NCBI GenBank assembly: GCA_937983085.1
Contig: CALJKZ010000722.1
Coordinates: 1-12,527, forward strand
Direction: 5' to 3'
Source: an uncultured Gemmatimonadales bacterium
GTDB lineage: Bacteria > Gemmatimonadota > Gemmatimonadetes > Longimicrobiales > Gaopeijiaceae
DNA length: 12,527 bases
Positions 6,524 to 12,527 of the stretch are shown piece by piece; the first letter of the stretch is position 1, and every line of letters starts with the position of its first letter. The notes below the pieces were generated by a model that saw nothing but the letters and a program-made list of their open reading frames with translations, was not told where the DNA came from and did no database searches. The translations under genes and the position numbers were made by a program.

Positions 6524-7144
6524 TCAGGCCTCCCTCGCCGTCGTCGCGCCGAACCTCGGAACGAACATCGGCACGTGTCGGGCGTAGCGTCGGTAGTCGT
6601 CGCCGTACTGGGCGATCATCTGTCTCTCCTCCCGTTTCGCCAGGTGCGTGTATGCGCCGAAGATCACGGGCGCGGCAACGACCGAGACGATCGTCGGCCA
6701 GTGGATCAACCCCTCCCCGATCACGATCATGAAGAGCCCCGTGTATTGCGGATGTCGCACCACCGCGTAGACGCCGTCGGTCACGAGCCGCCCGTCACGC
6801 CGGGCCTGGTGCACGGCGCGCCAGCCTTCCGCGACGAGTGAGGCGCCCGAGAAGACGACGGCATACCCGAGGAACATCGCAACGAGGTGCGCGACGGGCG
6901 TTCCGAAGAGCTGGGTCCAGAGGTTCCCCCCTTCCGACCAGACGAGGTCGAGCCCGAAGAACCGCGTCAGGAAGTAGATCGTCAGCGGGAACCCGTACAT
7001 CTCGGCGTAGAACGCGATGATGAACGCCTGCAGTGCTCCTGCCTGGGCCCACTCCTTCCAGGTCGATGGAGCCAGGTAGCGGTACATGACCCAGGAAACC
7101 GCGACGATCACGAGGGCCGCCAGCCCCCACATTCCGACGTGCAT
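6524..7144 (-). CDS. Isoprenylcysteine carboxyl methyltransferase (ICMT)-family membrane protein
   Basis: A 206-aa polytopic membrane protein with helices near residues 4-22, 36-58, 83-105 and 134-165. The C-terminal block is the ICMT/PEMT-like SAM-binding signature: R130-H-P (VVRHPQYTG), a hydrophobic helix, then AKREERQM at about 169-176 with the paired Glu, and YGDDYRRYARHVPMFVPR. The central FYAEMYGFPLTIYFL (45-59) matches a subgroup I recall from bacterial copper and heavy-metal clusters next to DUF2933 microproteins. Members probably methylate a small or lipid substrate using S-adenosylmethionine; the bacterial substrate is unknown, as bacteria generally lack prenylated CaaX proteins. 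The ATG at 7144 is 3 nt past the GAPDH stop, with a weak AGGG upstream, so the gene is probably cotranscribed with GAPDH. The gene for the 44-aa microprotein follows with no gap. Confidence 0.82.
   Translation of the reverse strand: MHVGMWGLAALVIVAVSWVMYRYLAPSTWKEWAQAGALQAFIIAFYAEMYGFPLTIYFLTRFFGLDLVWSEGGNLWTQLFGTPVAHLVAMFLGYAVVFSGASLVAEGWRAVHQARRDGRLVTDGVYAVVRHPQYTGLFMIVIGEGLIHWPTIVSVVAAPVIFGAYTHLAKREERQMIAQYGDDYRRYARHVPMFVPRFGATTAREA
6529..6534 (-). promoter_or_regulatory. Ribosome binding site GGGAGG for the 44-aa microprotein
   Basis: On the minus strand the sequence reads GGGAGGCCTGAATG: a strong Shine-Dalgarno site 5 nt before the ATG, embedded in the last codons of the upstream gene. 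It is the main reason for accepting so short a gene. Confidence 0.72.
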
Positions 7145-7147
7145 GGC

Positions 7148-8197
7148 CTACGCCCTGGGGCTCCACGGGCCGCCGATGATACCGAGCGCCTGATTGGTCC
7201 GGTCGATCGAACCCTCGGCTGCGGGCTCGCGAGACGTCAGCGCCCGTATCGCGTCGATCGTCTCCGGGACCACGATCGCCTGGTTATCCACCATGTAGGC
7301 GTAGTGAAGCTCACGACCCACGACGGTGACGAGGTCTTCCCAGAGAACGACCTCGTGGATGTCCCCGCGACTCCTTCCCTGATCGAGCGCCATCTCCTTG
7401 ACCGCGTTGACGGCGCCGAGCCCGGCATCGATGCGAACGCTCGCGATCCGCGACGACGCGCCGAACGCGGCCAGGGCGTTCTCCCGATCCGCGGCACGGG
7501 GCAGATCGACCGACCAGAAGTGCACGTGTGCCAGGGTCTCGGGCACCTTGGCAGCCACGGTGACCAGGTCGAGGTCCGGATCCACCGTGCGGGCGTCGGG
7601 CCCCTGGTGGCTCGGAATGGCGGGCTCGGGGACCACGGTGTTCATGATTCCGCCCAGGTGACTCTCCCACGGATCCGTCGCCCTTCGAAGTAGCGTGCCT
7701 CGAGCCCGGCCCAGCAGCCCCGCCCGCTTCAGGGCGGTGAGCGTGCGGACGATCGACGTGGTATTGCACGAAACGACGCGGGTCGAGTCTCGCCCGATCG
7801 CGGAGGCGTAGTTGGCGTCCGCGACGAACGAGTGCCCGGTCACCTCGTGCGACTCCCCTCCCTGGACGACGAACTTCACGCCCTCCTCCCCGTACAGGTC
7901 GGCGTTGCGCGCGCCCACCCCCTTGGGCGTGCAGTCGACCACGATGTCGACCTCGGCGAGCAGGTCTCTCAACGTGCCCGCGCTGAAGAACGTGTCGGGC
8001 GAGTGGCTCGCGCGCCTTCCGTCGCCGGCGAGGAAGAGGTCGATACCCTTGTCAACGGCGACGCCGGGGCGCCAGTCCGAAGCCACGTCCGCGACCCCGA
8101 CGAGCGTCATGTCCTCCTGAGCCAGGACCGCGTCCGCGACGCGCTTGCCGATGGCGCCGTAGCCGTTCACTGCGACCCTGATGGCGAGCTGACTCAC
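7148..8197 (-). CDS. gap: Type II (archaeal-type) glyceraldehyde-3-phosphate dehydrogenase
   Basis: A 349-aa protein matching the class II, archaeal phosphorylating GAPDH family (EC 1.2.1.59 type), which converts glyceraldehyde 3-phosphate and phosphate to 1,3-bisphosphoglycerate with NAD(P)+ in the cytoplasm. The N-terminus has the Rossmann turn and family block VNGYGAIGKRVADAV (10-24). DIVVDCTPKGVG (84-95), the QGGE block (112-115), catalytic Cys144 in SCNTTS, RRATDP (171-176) and PSHQGPD (195-201) follow in the family order, and the C-terminus ends TNQALGI. Length is normal. Differences from archaeal enzymes as I remember them are GVADVAS at 34-40 where many have GVTK, and HQGPD where M. 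jannaschii has HHGPD. The GTG start at 8197 has GGAGG five nt upstream. It is first in a minus-strand run with the ICMT-like gene and a microprotein gene. In a bacterium this isoform is unusual and may reflect old transfer from archaea; base composition looks like its neighbours. Confidence 0.92.
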   Translation of the reverse strand: MSQLAIRVAVNGYGAIGKRVADAVLAQEDMTLVGVADVASDWRPGVAVDKGIDLFLAGDGRRASHSPDTFFSAGTLRDLLAEVDIVVDCTPKGVGARNADLYGEEGVKFVVQGGESHEVTGHSFVADANYASAIGRDSTRVVSCNTTSIVRTLTALKRAGLLGRARGTLLRRATDPWESHLGGIMNTVVPEPAIPSHQGPDARTVDPDLDLVTVAAKVPETLAHVHFWSVDLPRAADRENALAAFGASSRIASVRIDAGLGAVNAVKEMALDQGRSRGDIHEVVLWEDLVTVVGRELHYAYMVDNQAIVVPETIDAIRALTSREPAAEGSIDRTNQALGIIGGPWSPRA

Positions 8198-8202
8198 TCT
8201 TC

Positions 8203-8207
8203 CCTCC
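8203..8207 (-). promoter_or_regulatory. Ribosome binding site GGAGG for the type II GAPDH GTG start
   Basis: On the minus strand GGAGG is followed by GAAGA and then the GTG at 8197-8195. This fixes the start three residues before the conserved N-terminal strand. Confidence 0.78.
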
Positions 8208-8225
8208 GTGCTCTAAGCTTCGGTG

Positions 8226-8251
8226 GCCGGCCAAGGACTGCGACGGCCGGC
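8226..8251 (-). repeat. Inverted repeat GCCGGCC / GGCCGGC in the GAPDH leader
   Basis: Seven-base arms at 8226-8232 and 8245-8251 are separated by a 12-nt loop, and could form a GC-rich hairpin in the GAPDH 5' leader if transcription starts beyond 8251. No U-tract follows, so it does not look like an intrinsic terminator. Each arm is also part of a GC-rich palindromic word, which lowers its significance in such DNA. Confidence 0.4.
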
Positions 8252-8257
8252 GTGGAT

Positions 8258-8294
8258 ATTCGGGGTTCGAGACTTCAGAATCCGGGGTTTCTGA
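8258..8294. promoter_or_regulatory. Candidate operator: 22-bp-spaced direct repeat with overlapping inverted repeat
   Basis: ATTCGGGGTT at 8258-8267 recurs as ATCCGGGGTT at 8280-8289 (9 of 10 bases), 22 bp apart, which is about two helical turns. TCAGAA at 8275-8280 and TTCTGA at 8289-8294 form an inverted repeat with an 8-nt centre over the second copy. The position 60-100 bp upstream of the GAPDH start suits a transcription-factor site. No known consensus was recognised. Confidence 0.35.
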
Positions 8295-8459
8295 TGAAGC
8301 CGTCGTGAACTCGTGGTGAAGAAGCGATCATCACTCGGAGCGGGTCGGATGAGCCGTTCTTCATCGGCCTTTCACGGGCCGTTCACGTCCCGGTGCATAC
8401 CATCCACTGGTTCGGTTGCAGTTCTCCGACGCCACGTTCTCACCCGGAGCGACGTACCC

Positions 8460-9818
8460 GTGTCTCTGTCGATCTCGTTCCTCGGGGCGGCCCGAACGGT
8501 CACAGGCTCCCGGTACCTGGTGCGGTCGGACGCCGGCTCCGTGCTGGTGGACTGCGGCCTCTTCCAGGGACCCGCGGAGCTCCGCCGGAGGAACCGTGGC
8601 GATCTGGGCTTCGATCCGCGCGCGCTCGATGCGGTGGTGCTGACGCACGCGCACATGGACCACACCGGCCTCCTGCCGAGGCTGTGCGCGCTGGGCTTCG
8701 AGGGTCCGGTCTTCTGCACGGCAGGGACCCGAGACTTGCTGGGCGTGCTCCTTCCCGACAGCGCACGCATTCAGGAGGAGGACGCGCGCCGGCACCGAGA
8801 GCCGACCGGGCCGGAAGGTCCGTATCCGCTGTACACCGTCGCCGACGTGCACGCGGCGTTGAGCCTCCTCCAGCCGCGCGCCTTCCACGAGACGTTGGCC
8901 ATCGCCCACGGGATCGACGGTCGGTTCTCCCGGGCCGGCCACATCCTGGGGGCGGCGAGCTTCACACTGCGGGCCGAGGATCTCACGATCGCCTTCAGCG
9001 GTGACGTGGGTCGTCCCGACGATCCGGTGATGCGGCCGCCCGAGCCTCTGCTGGAGGCTGACTACCTGATCGTCGAGTCGACGTACGGCGACCGCAGGCA
9101 TGCGGTCGAGTCCGTCTTCGACGCCCTCGAGCGGGTCGTCGTAGAGACCGCCGCCCGCGGGGGCGCGCTGTTGATCCCGGCGTTCGCCATCGGCCGGGCC
9201 CAGCACATCATGCACGTGCTCGCGGAGCTCACAGACGCCCGGCGCGTGCCTGACCTGCCGGTCTTCCTGGACAGTCCCATGGCGATCAACGCCACGAAGA
9301 TCTTCTGCGACCATCCGGACGACCACCGCCTTTCACCCTCCCAGTGCGAGGCTGCGTGCGGCGTGGCGCAGTACACGCGGACGCCCGAGCAGTCCAAGGC
9401 GATCGGTCGACGCCCGGGACCCAAGATCATCCTCGCGGCGAGCGGGATGGCCACGGGTGGGCGGGTGGTCCACCACCTCAAGCACCTCCTGCCCGACCAC
9501 AGGAACACGGTCCTCTTCGCGGGCTTCCAGGCGCCGGGTACCAGGGGGCACGAGCTGGTCCATGGGGCCGGCGAGGTCGAGATCCACGATGAGTGGCTCC
9601 CCGTGCGCGCGCGGGTCGAGCGACTTGAGGGGCTCTCGGCCCACGGAGACTACGCGGAGCTTCTGGACTGGCTCGCGCAGAGCGAGGTCTCTCCGTGCAG
9701 GGTCTTCGTCACGCACGGTGAGGACCACGCGGCGGAAGCGTTCCGCGGACGGCTCGAGGACGCTTTCGGCTGGGACGTCGAGGTCCCGTCGACCGGCGCG
9801 CTCGTGGCACTCGGCTGA
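8460..9818 (+). CDS. MBL-fold beta-CASP/RMMBL metallo-hydrolase, probable RNA-processing nuclease
   Basis: A 452-aa protein with the complete metallo-beta-lactamase plus beta-CASP plan of CPSF73- and TTHA0252-like ribonucleases. Motif 1 is LVDCGLFQG (29-37). Motif 2 is H63-A-H65-M-D67-H68. H161 lies in AGHILGAAS, and D182 in FSGDVG is motif 4. The beta-CASP motifs are ESTYGDRRH (206-214), PAFAIGRAQHIM (240-251) and the late H395 in LSAHGDY, with FVTHGE (416-421) at the end in the RMMBL region. These residues bind two Zn2+ and hydrolyse phosphodiesters, usually of RNA. The frame is open back to 8313, but the family N-terminus (SISFLGAARTVTGS) begins right at the GTG at 8460, which has GGAG 10 nt upstream. 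It is the first gene of a three-gene run, with the amidotransferase gene 15 nt downstream. RNA as the substrate is inferred from the family. Confidence 0.92.
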   Translation: MSLSISFLGAARTVTGSRYLVRSDAGSVLVDCGLFQGPAELRRRNRGDLGFDPRALDAVVLTHAHMDHTGLLPRLCALGFEGPVFCTAGTRDLLGVLLPDSARIQEEDARRHREPTGPEGPYPLYTVADVHAALSLLQPRAFHETLAIAHGIDGRFSRAGHILGAASFTLRAEDLTIAFSGDVGRPDDPVMRPPEPLLEADYLIVESTYGDRRHAVESVFDALERVVVETAARGGALLIPAFAIGRAQHIMHVLAELTDARRVPDLPVFLDSPMAINATKIFCDHPDDHRLSPSQCEAACGVAQYTRTPEQSKAIGRRPGPKIILAASGMATGGRVVHHLKHLLPDHRNTVLFAGFQAPGTRGHELVHGAGEVEIHDEWLPVRARVERLEGLSAHGDYAELLDWLAQSEVSPCRVFVTHGEDHAAEAFRGRLEDAFGWDVEVPSTGALVALG

Positions 9819-9833
9819 CGGAGCTCGGATCCC

Positions 9834-10718
9834 ATGTGTCGCTTTGCGCTCTATCTGGGGACCGAGGTGCGGATCAGCAGGCTGGTGACCGACCCGGTCA
9901 ACTCGATCATCCATCAGAGCTTCCACAGCCACCTGCGCTCCGAGCCCCTCAACGGCGACGGCTTCGGTCTGGCGTGGTACCCCGCCGACCGCCGCGAGAC
10001 GCCTGCGCTGTTCAAGTCGACGACCCCGGCCTGGAGCGACCAGAATCTGAGGGAGATGGCACGGGTCACGGAGGCGCGGTGCGTGCTCGCGCACGTACGT
10101 GCGGCGACGGAGGGGCTGGCCGTCTCGCGCCTCAACTGCCACCCGTTCGCGCACGGGCACCTGACCTTGATGCACAACGGGCACTGGGGAGGATTCCGTG
10201 AGCTTCGACAGCGACTCCTGGGCGCGCTGTCGCCGCGGGCGTTCCACGCCATCGGGGGGACGACCGACTCGGAGCACATCTTCGCGCTCCTCCTCGACAC
10301 GCTCGAGGCTACGCCGCGCGGAGGCGATGCGACGGAGCGCCTCTCGACCGCCGTCGAAGGCACCATCGCCAGGCTCGAGGCGCTCGGGCGCGAGGCGGGC
10401 ATCGAAGAGCCCTCCTTCCTGAACCTCGCCGTGAGCGATGGGGAGCGCGCGGTCGTAACTCGGTACTCGACCGGGACGGCCCCGACGAACACGCTCTACG
10501 TGAACACCGGCAGGCTCTACACGTGCGGAGAGGGCCTCTGCCGTCTGGAGGACGAGGGCTCGACCCCGAGCGCCGTGGTCGTGGCCTCAGAGCCTCTCGA
10601 CGACGACGCCCGATGGCGGGCGGTGCCCCCGGGAAGCCTCCTGTCCATCACACCGGAGCTCGGCCTGTCGATCCGACGGATCGACAGCGGGCCGACCAAC
10701 CTGCGCAAGCTACCATGA
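9834..10718 (+). CDS. Class II glutamine amidotransferase (YafJ/EgtC-like)
   Basis: A 294-aa protein starting M-Cys2, the N-terminal nucleophile of class II (Ntn) glutamine amidotransferases after Met removal. Supporting active-site blocks are GDGFGLAWY (41-49), AHVRAAT with R89 (86-92), NCHPF (101-105), H114-N115-G116 of the oxyanion region, and TTDSEHIF (143-150). The domain hydrolyses glutamine or a gamma-glutamyl bond. In this stand-alone subgroup (YafJ, EgtC) the acceptor or substrate is often unknown. No egtB or egtD lies nearby, so ergothioneine synthesis is not supported. The ATG at 9834 has GGAG 10 nt upstream and gives exactly the MCRF start the enzyme needs. The gene follows the beta-CASP hydrolase by 15 nt and overlaps the next gene by ATGA, so it is probably coupled to that unknown protein. 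Confidence 0.9.
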   Translation: MCRFALYLGTEVRISRLVTDPVNSIIHQSFHSHLRSEPLNGDGFGLAWYPADRRETPALFKSTTPAWSDQNLREMARVTEARCVLAHVRAATEGLAVSRLNCHPFAHGHLTLMHNGHWGGFRELRQRLLGALSPRAFHAIGGTTDSEHIFALLLDTLEATPRGGDATERLSTAVEGTIARLEALGREAGIEEPSFLNLAVSDGERAVVTRYSTGTAPTNTLYVNTGRLYTCGEGLCRLEDEGSTPSAVVVASEPLDDDARWRAVPPGSLLSITPELGLSIRRIDSGPTNLRKLP

Positions 10719-11989
10719 AGAACCAGAGCATCGACCGCGTCCGGATCGTCGACGAGGCCATGGCTACGCTGGGCCTGTCGTACGACATGAGCACGAGCCC
10801 CTCGATGGTCCGCGAGGTCCTCGGGGAGATGAGGGTGGAAGACCTCGAGACGTCCTATCCGCCGATGCGCGAGTTTCTTGACCGTGTCGTCGCGCACCCG
10901 GCCGACCTCGGGGCGATGCTCGCTCAGGTCCGGTGGGGCCTCGTCGAGAACGCGCCGGCGGTCGTCGAGTTTCTGGAGGAGGCGCTGAGCAAAGAGTGGC
11001 TACGCGCTTCGCGTGAGGTCGACAAGGCCGCACACGTGGCCTACGTCCTCGAGGCGATCACGGCGGCCATGTGCAACAGCCCGGTGTTCTTCGACGACTA
11101 CGTCGAGCATGTACGGGCCGAGCAGAAGAAGATCGGCATCGACCACGAGCACGTGTTCGAGAGCTTCCTCAGGATGCTGCCGAGCTCGCTGAACTTCTTC
11201 GGCACGGCCAAGGCCATCTCGCTCGACATGGCGATGGTCTATTTCCGCGCCGGCCGATTCCTGCACGGTGCTCCCGTCGACGAGCAGTCCGTCGGCGAGC
11301 TGTACGAGGCCGGCAGGATTTCCCTCCTCGAGCGCAAGCTGCTCCTGCCTCTGTGCGGGAAGGGTCGTTGCGTCTGCAACGACTGGCTGCGGGTCAACAT
11401 CTACGAGGCGGGGATCACCGAGTACAAGAACGGCTTCCCGCCGAATGCCATGGCAGCCCACGTCCTCGCCGAGCACGTCCTTGCGCATTGCCGTCCCGAG
11501 TCGTTTCAGCCGCGGCACATGGAGCCCGAGGGGCCGACGAGAGATTTCTACGCCTCGCTCGCGGCGGACGACAACTACGTCCCGGTCGTCGAACTGACCG
11601 CAGAGTGGAAGTCGCTCTACCTGACGTGGAACATGGCCTTCATCCTCGGTGCGTTGAACGATCTTCACTTCCTCTTCCCGAAGCTGCTGATCCCGTCGGT
11701 GCTCTGCTCGAAGAGCGAGCATTTCCTGGGCGCCCGAATCACCTCGCTCTGGGTCTCCATCAACACCGCGCTGCTCCTGCACTTCCACGGTGTCGACAAG
11801 CAGACGGGACCCGAGGGGCGTCGAGAGATGGCCGCGGCGTGGGGGAAGATCAACCAGCGGTACGCGGAGGATCTCTACGAAGCCGACGTCAGCCCCGACG
11901 CCGACGCGCTGAAGAAGAGCTTCGACAAGCGGTTCGCGCGGCCCTATGCGAGCCTGGGCAAGCTCGTCATGGAGTTCATGAAGCGCTGA
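10715..11989 (+). CDS. Hypothetical 424-aa protein with a CX4CXC motif, coupled to the amidotransferase
   Basis: I do not recognise a family. The start is the ATG at 10715, sharing ATGA with the amidotransferase stop; it has no Shine-Dalgarno site of its own, so translation probably re-initiates. The open frame further upstream (to 10523) is a shadow of the amidotransferase. The protein looks mostly alpha-helical and soluble, with one more hydrophobic stretch (about 303-330, WNMAFILGALNDLHFLFPKL). Features that stand out are a Cys cluster at C214, C219 and C221 (CGKGRCVC), C259 after a His-rich helix (H249, H254, H258), HEH at 144-146, and HFH at 356-358. These could bind metal or a cofactor, but that is speculation. 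Codon use and GC look like its neighbours. A ferritin-like or haem-oxygenase-like helical fold is possible; no catalytic motif supports either. Confidence 0.8.
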   Translation: MKNQSIDRVRIVDEAMATLGLSYDMSTSPSMVREVLGEMRVEDLETSYPPMREFLDRVVAHPADLGAMLAQVRWGLVENAPAVVEFLEEALSKEWLRASREVDKAAHVAYVLEAITAAMCNSPVFFDDYVEHVRAEQKKIGIDHEHVFESFLRMLPSSLNFFGTAKAISLDMAMVYFRAGRFLHGAPVDEQSVGELYEAGRISLLERKLLLPLCGKGRCVCNDWLRVNIYEAGITEYKNGFPPNAMAAHVLAEHVLAHCRPESFQPRHMEPEGPTRDFYASLAADDNYVPVVELTAEWKSLYLTWNMAFILGALNDLHFLFPKLLIPSVLCSKSEHFLGARITSLWVSINTALLLHFHGVDKQTGPEGRREMAAAWGKINQRYAEDLYEADVSPDADALKKSFDKRFARPYASLGKLVMEFMKR

Positions 11990-12035
11990 GGACCTGTCTC
12001 GTCGGGGAAGGGCTTCCGGAGGGCTGCGCGGTTCG

Positions 12036-12527
12036 TCATCTCGGCAGAAGGGGCAGCCCGACGAGGGCGTCGAGAACCGCCTCGGCTCCGAGGCCCGCGA
12101 CCACGAAGCCGATCACGGCGATCGCGGTCGCCCAGCCGGCCACAGCGTCCCATGCCGGGAAGTCCCCGGAGGCCTCGTCGAAGTACATGGGGGCGAGGAC
12201 GCGGGCGTAGTAGCCGACGGACACGACCGTGTTCGCTGCCGCCAGCACGGCCAGCCAGGTGTATCCGGCCTCGATCGTGGCCGCGAAGAGGGCGAGCTTC
12301 CCGGCGAAGCCGGCGAGTGGGGGGATGCCGATGAACGAGAGGAAGGACAGGGCCAGCGCTCCCGCCAGGAGCGGGCGCCGGCGGGCCAGCCCGCGGTAGT
12401 CGGACCGGGTCGTCAGTCCCCGGAGCCGGACCACGACGCCGAACGCGGCCAGGTTCGCCAACGCGTACGCGAGCAGGAAGTAGAGCAGGGCCGGGACCGC
12501 AAGCTCGCTCCGTTGCAGCGCGACGAG
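12036..12527 (-). CDS. nuoN: NADH-quinone oxidoreductase subunit N (NuoN), C-terminal 163 aa (5' end outside window)
   Basis: The minus-strand frame is open from the right edge to a TGA at 12038-12036. NuoN is a proton-pumping antiporter-like membrane subunit of respiratory complex I. The visible part shows its characteristic blocks: ALLYFLLAYALANLAAF with the Tyr-rich helix, DYRGLARRRPLLA, LSFLSFIGIPPLAGFAGK including the Pro-rich discontinuous helix and conserved Lys, and VSVGYYARVL with a last helix near the C-terminus. A family member of about 480-500 aa would mean roughly two-thirds of the gene lies to the right. The other nuo genes are expected upstream of it on the minus strand, outside the window. 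It converges on the hypothetical gene with a 46-nt gap that holds no convincing terminator. Confidence 0.9.
   Translation of the reverse strand, partial: LVALQRSELAVPALLYFLLAYALANLAAFGVVVRLRGLTTRSDYRGLARRRPLLAGALALSFLSFIGIPPLAGFAGKLALFAATIEAGYTWLAVLAAANTVVSVGYYARVLAPMYFDEASGDFPAWDAVAGWATAIAVIGFVVAGLGAEAVLDALVGLPLLPR

Larger units (their letters stand above)
8198..8459. other. Divergent intergenic region between GAPDH and the beta-CASP hydrolase gene
   Basis: The largest non-coding gap in the window. The half next to GAPDH holds an inverted repeat at 8226-8251 and a direct repeat plus inverted repeat at 8258-8294. The half next to the hydrolase holds two TTCACG copies 11 nt apart near 8368-8384. 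No promoter boxes could be assigned with confidence on either strand. Confidence 0.45.

Noticed and set aside
9333..10277. 314-aa minus-strand frame across the hydrolase/amidotransferase junction
   Set aside because: It spans two well-supported plus-strand genes and has no motif or Shine-Dalgarno site.
9834..10718. Assignment of the amidotransferase as EgtC of ergothioneine synthesis
   Set aside because: No egtB, egtD or other thiol-pathway gene is nearby; only the general class II amidotransferase domain is supported.
11000..11788. 262-aa minus-strand frame opposite the hypothetical 424-aa gene
   Set aside because: The plus frame has the ATGA coupling and a balanced composition; the minus frame looks like a reverse-complement shadow.
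12005..12016. GGAAGGGCTTCC near the 3' end of the hypothetical gene as a terminator
   Set aside because: The arms leave only a 2-nt centre and no U-tract follows, so it is not a credible intrinsic terminator.

Overview
The window is a GC-rich (about two-thirds G+C by eye), tightly packed bacterial chromosome segment. It carries a NuoN (complex I) C-terminus, AarF/UbiB and beta-CASP metallo-hydrolase genes, Shine-Dalgarno sites and ATGA-type overlaps, all of which point to a bacterium. It also carries an archaeal-type (class II) glyceraldehyde-3-phosphate dehydrogenase. The mix recalls high-GC environmental lineages such as Gemmatimonadota, but that placement is a guess and nothing here proves a phylum. 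I saw no tRNA, rRNA, CRISPR array, insertion sequence or integrase.

Layout: (1) 1-1329 (+) is the 3' part of a phytoene-desaturase-like FAD oxidoreductase whose FAD-binding N-terminus lies off the left edge. (2) 1346-2662 (-) is a phospholipase D/cardiolipin-synthase-like enzyme with two HKD motifs, convergent with (1). (3) 2870-6379 (+) is a probable five-gene operon: a one-haem Haem_bd-type protein, a 51-aa His-rich membrane microprotein (DUF2933-like), an 86-aa DUF5676-like membrane protein, an AarF/ABC1/UbiB-family atypical kinase and a two-TM/one-pore ion channel with a GVG filter. (4) 8197-6389 (-) is a probable three-gene operon: type II GAPDH, an isoprenylcysteine-methyltransferase-like membrane protein and a 44-aa membrane microprotein, convergent with (3). 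(5) 8460-11989 (+) is a probable three-gene operon: a beta-CASP/RMMBL hydrolase, a class II glutamine amidotransferase, and an unrecognised 424-aa protein coupled to it by an ATGA overlap. (6) 12036-12527 (-) is the C-terminal part of NuoN, running off the right edge.

How the genes may work together: the Haem_bd, DUF2933-like, DUF5676-like and methyltransferase-like genes are families I associate from memory with bacterial metal (especially copper) and envelope clusters. Here they flank an UbiB-type kinase and a channel, suggesting an envelope or membrane-homeostasis neighbourhood. This is inference from proximity. The least explained part is the amidotransferase plus the 424-aa protein (CX4CXC motif, mostly helical looking), which is the best candidate here for an undescribed functional pair.

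Non-coding DNA is scarce. The only notable gaps are 2663-2869 and 8198-8459, both between divergent genes. The second contains a direct repeat and inverted repeats that could be regulatory.
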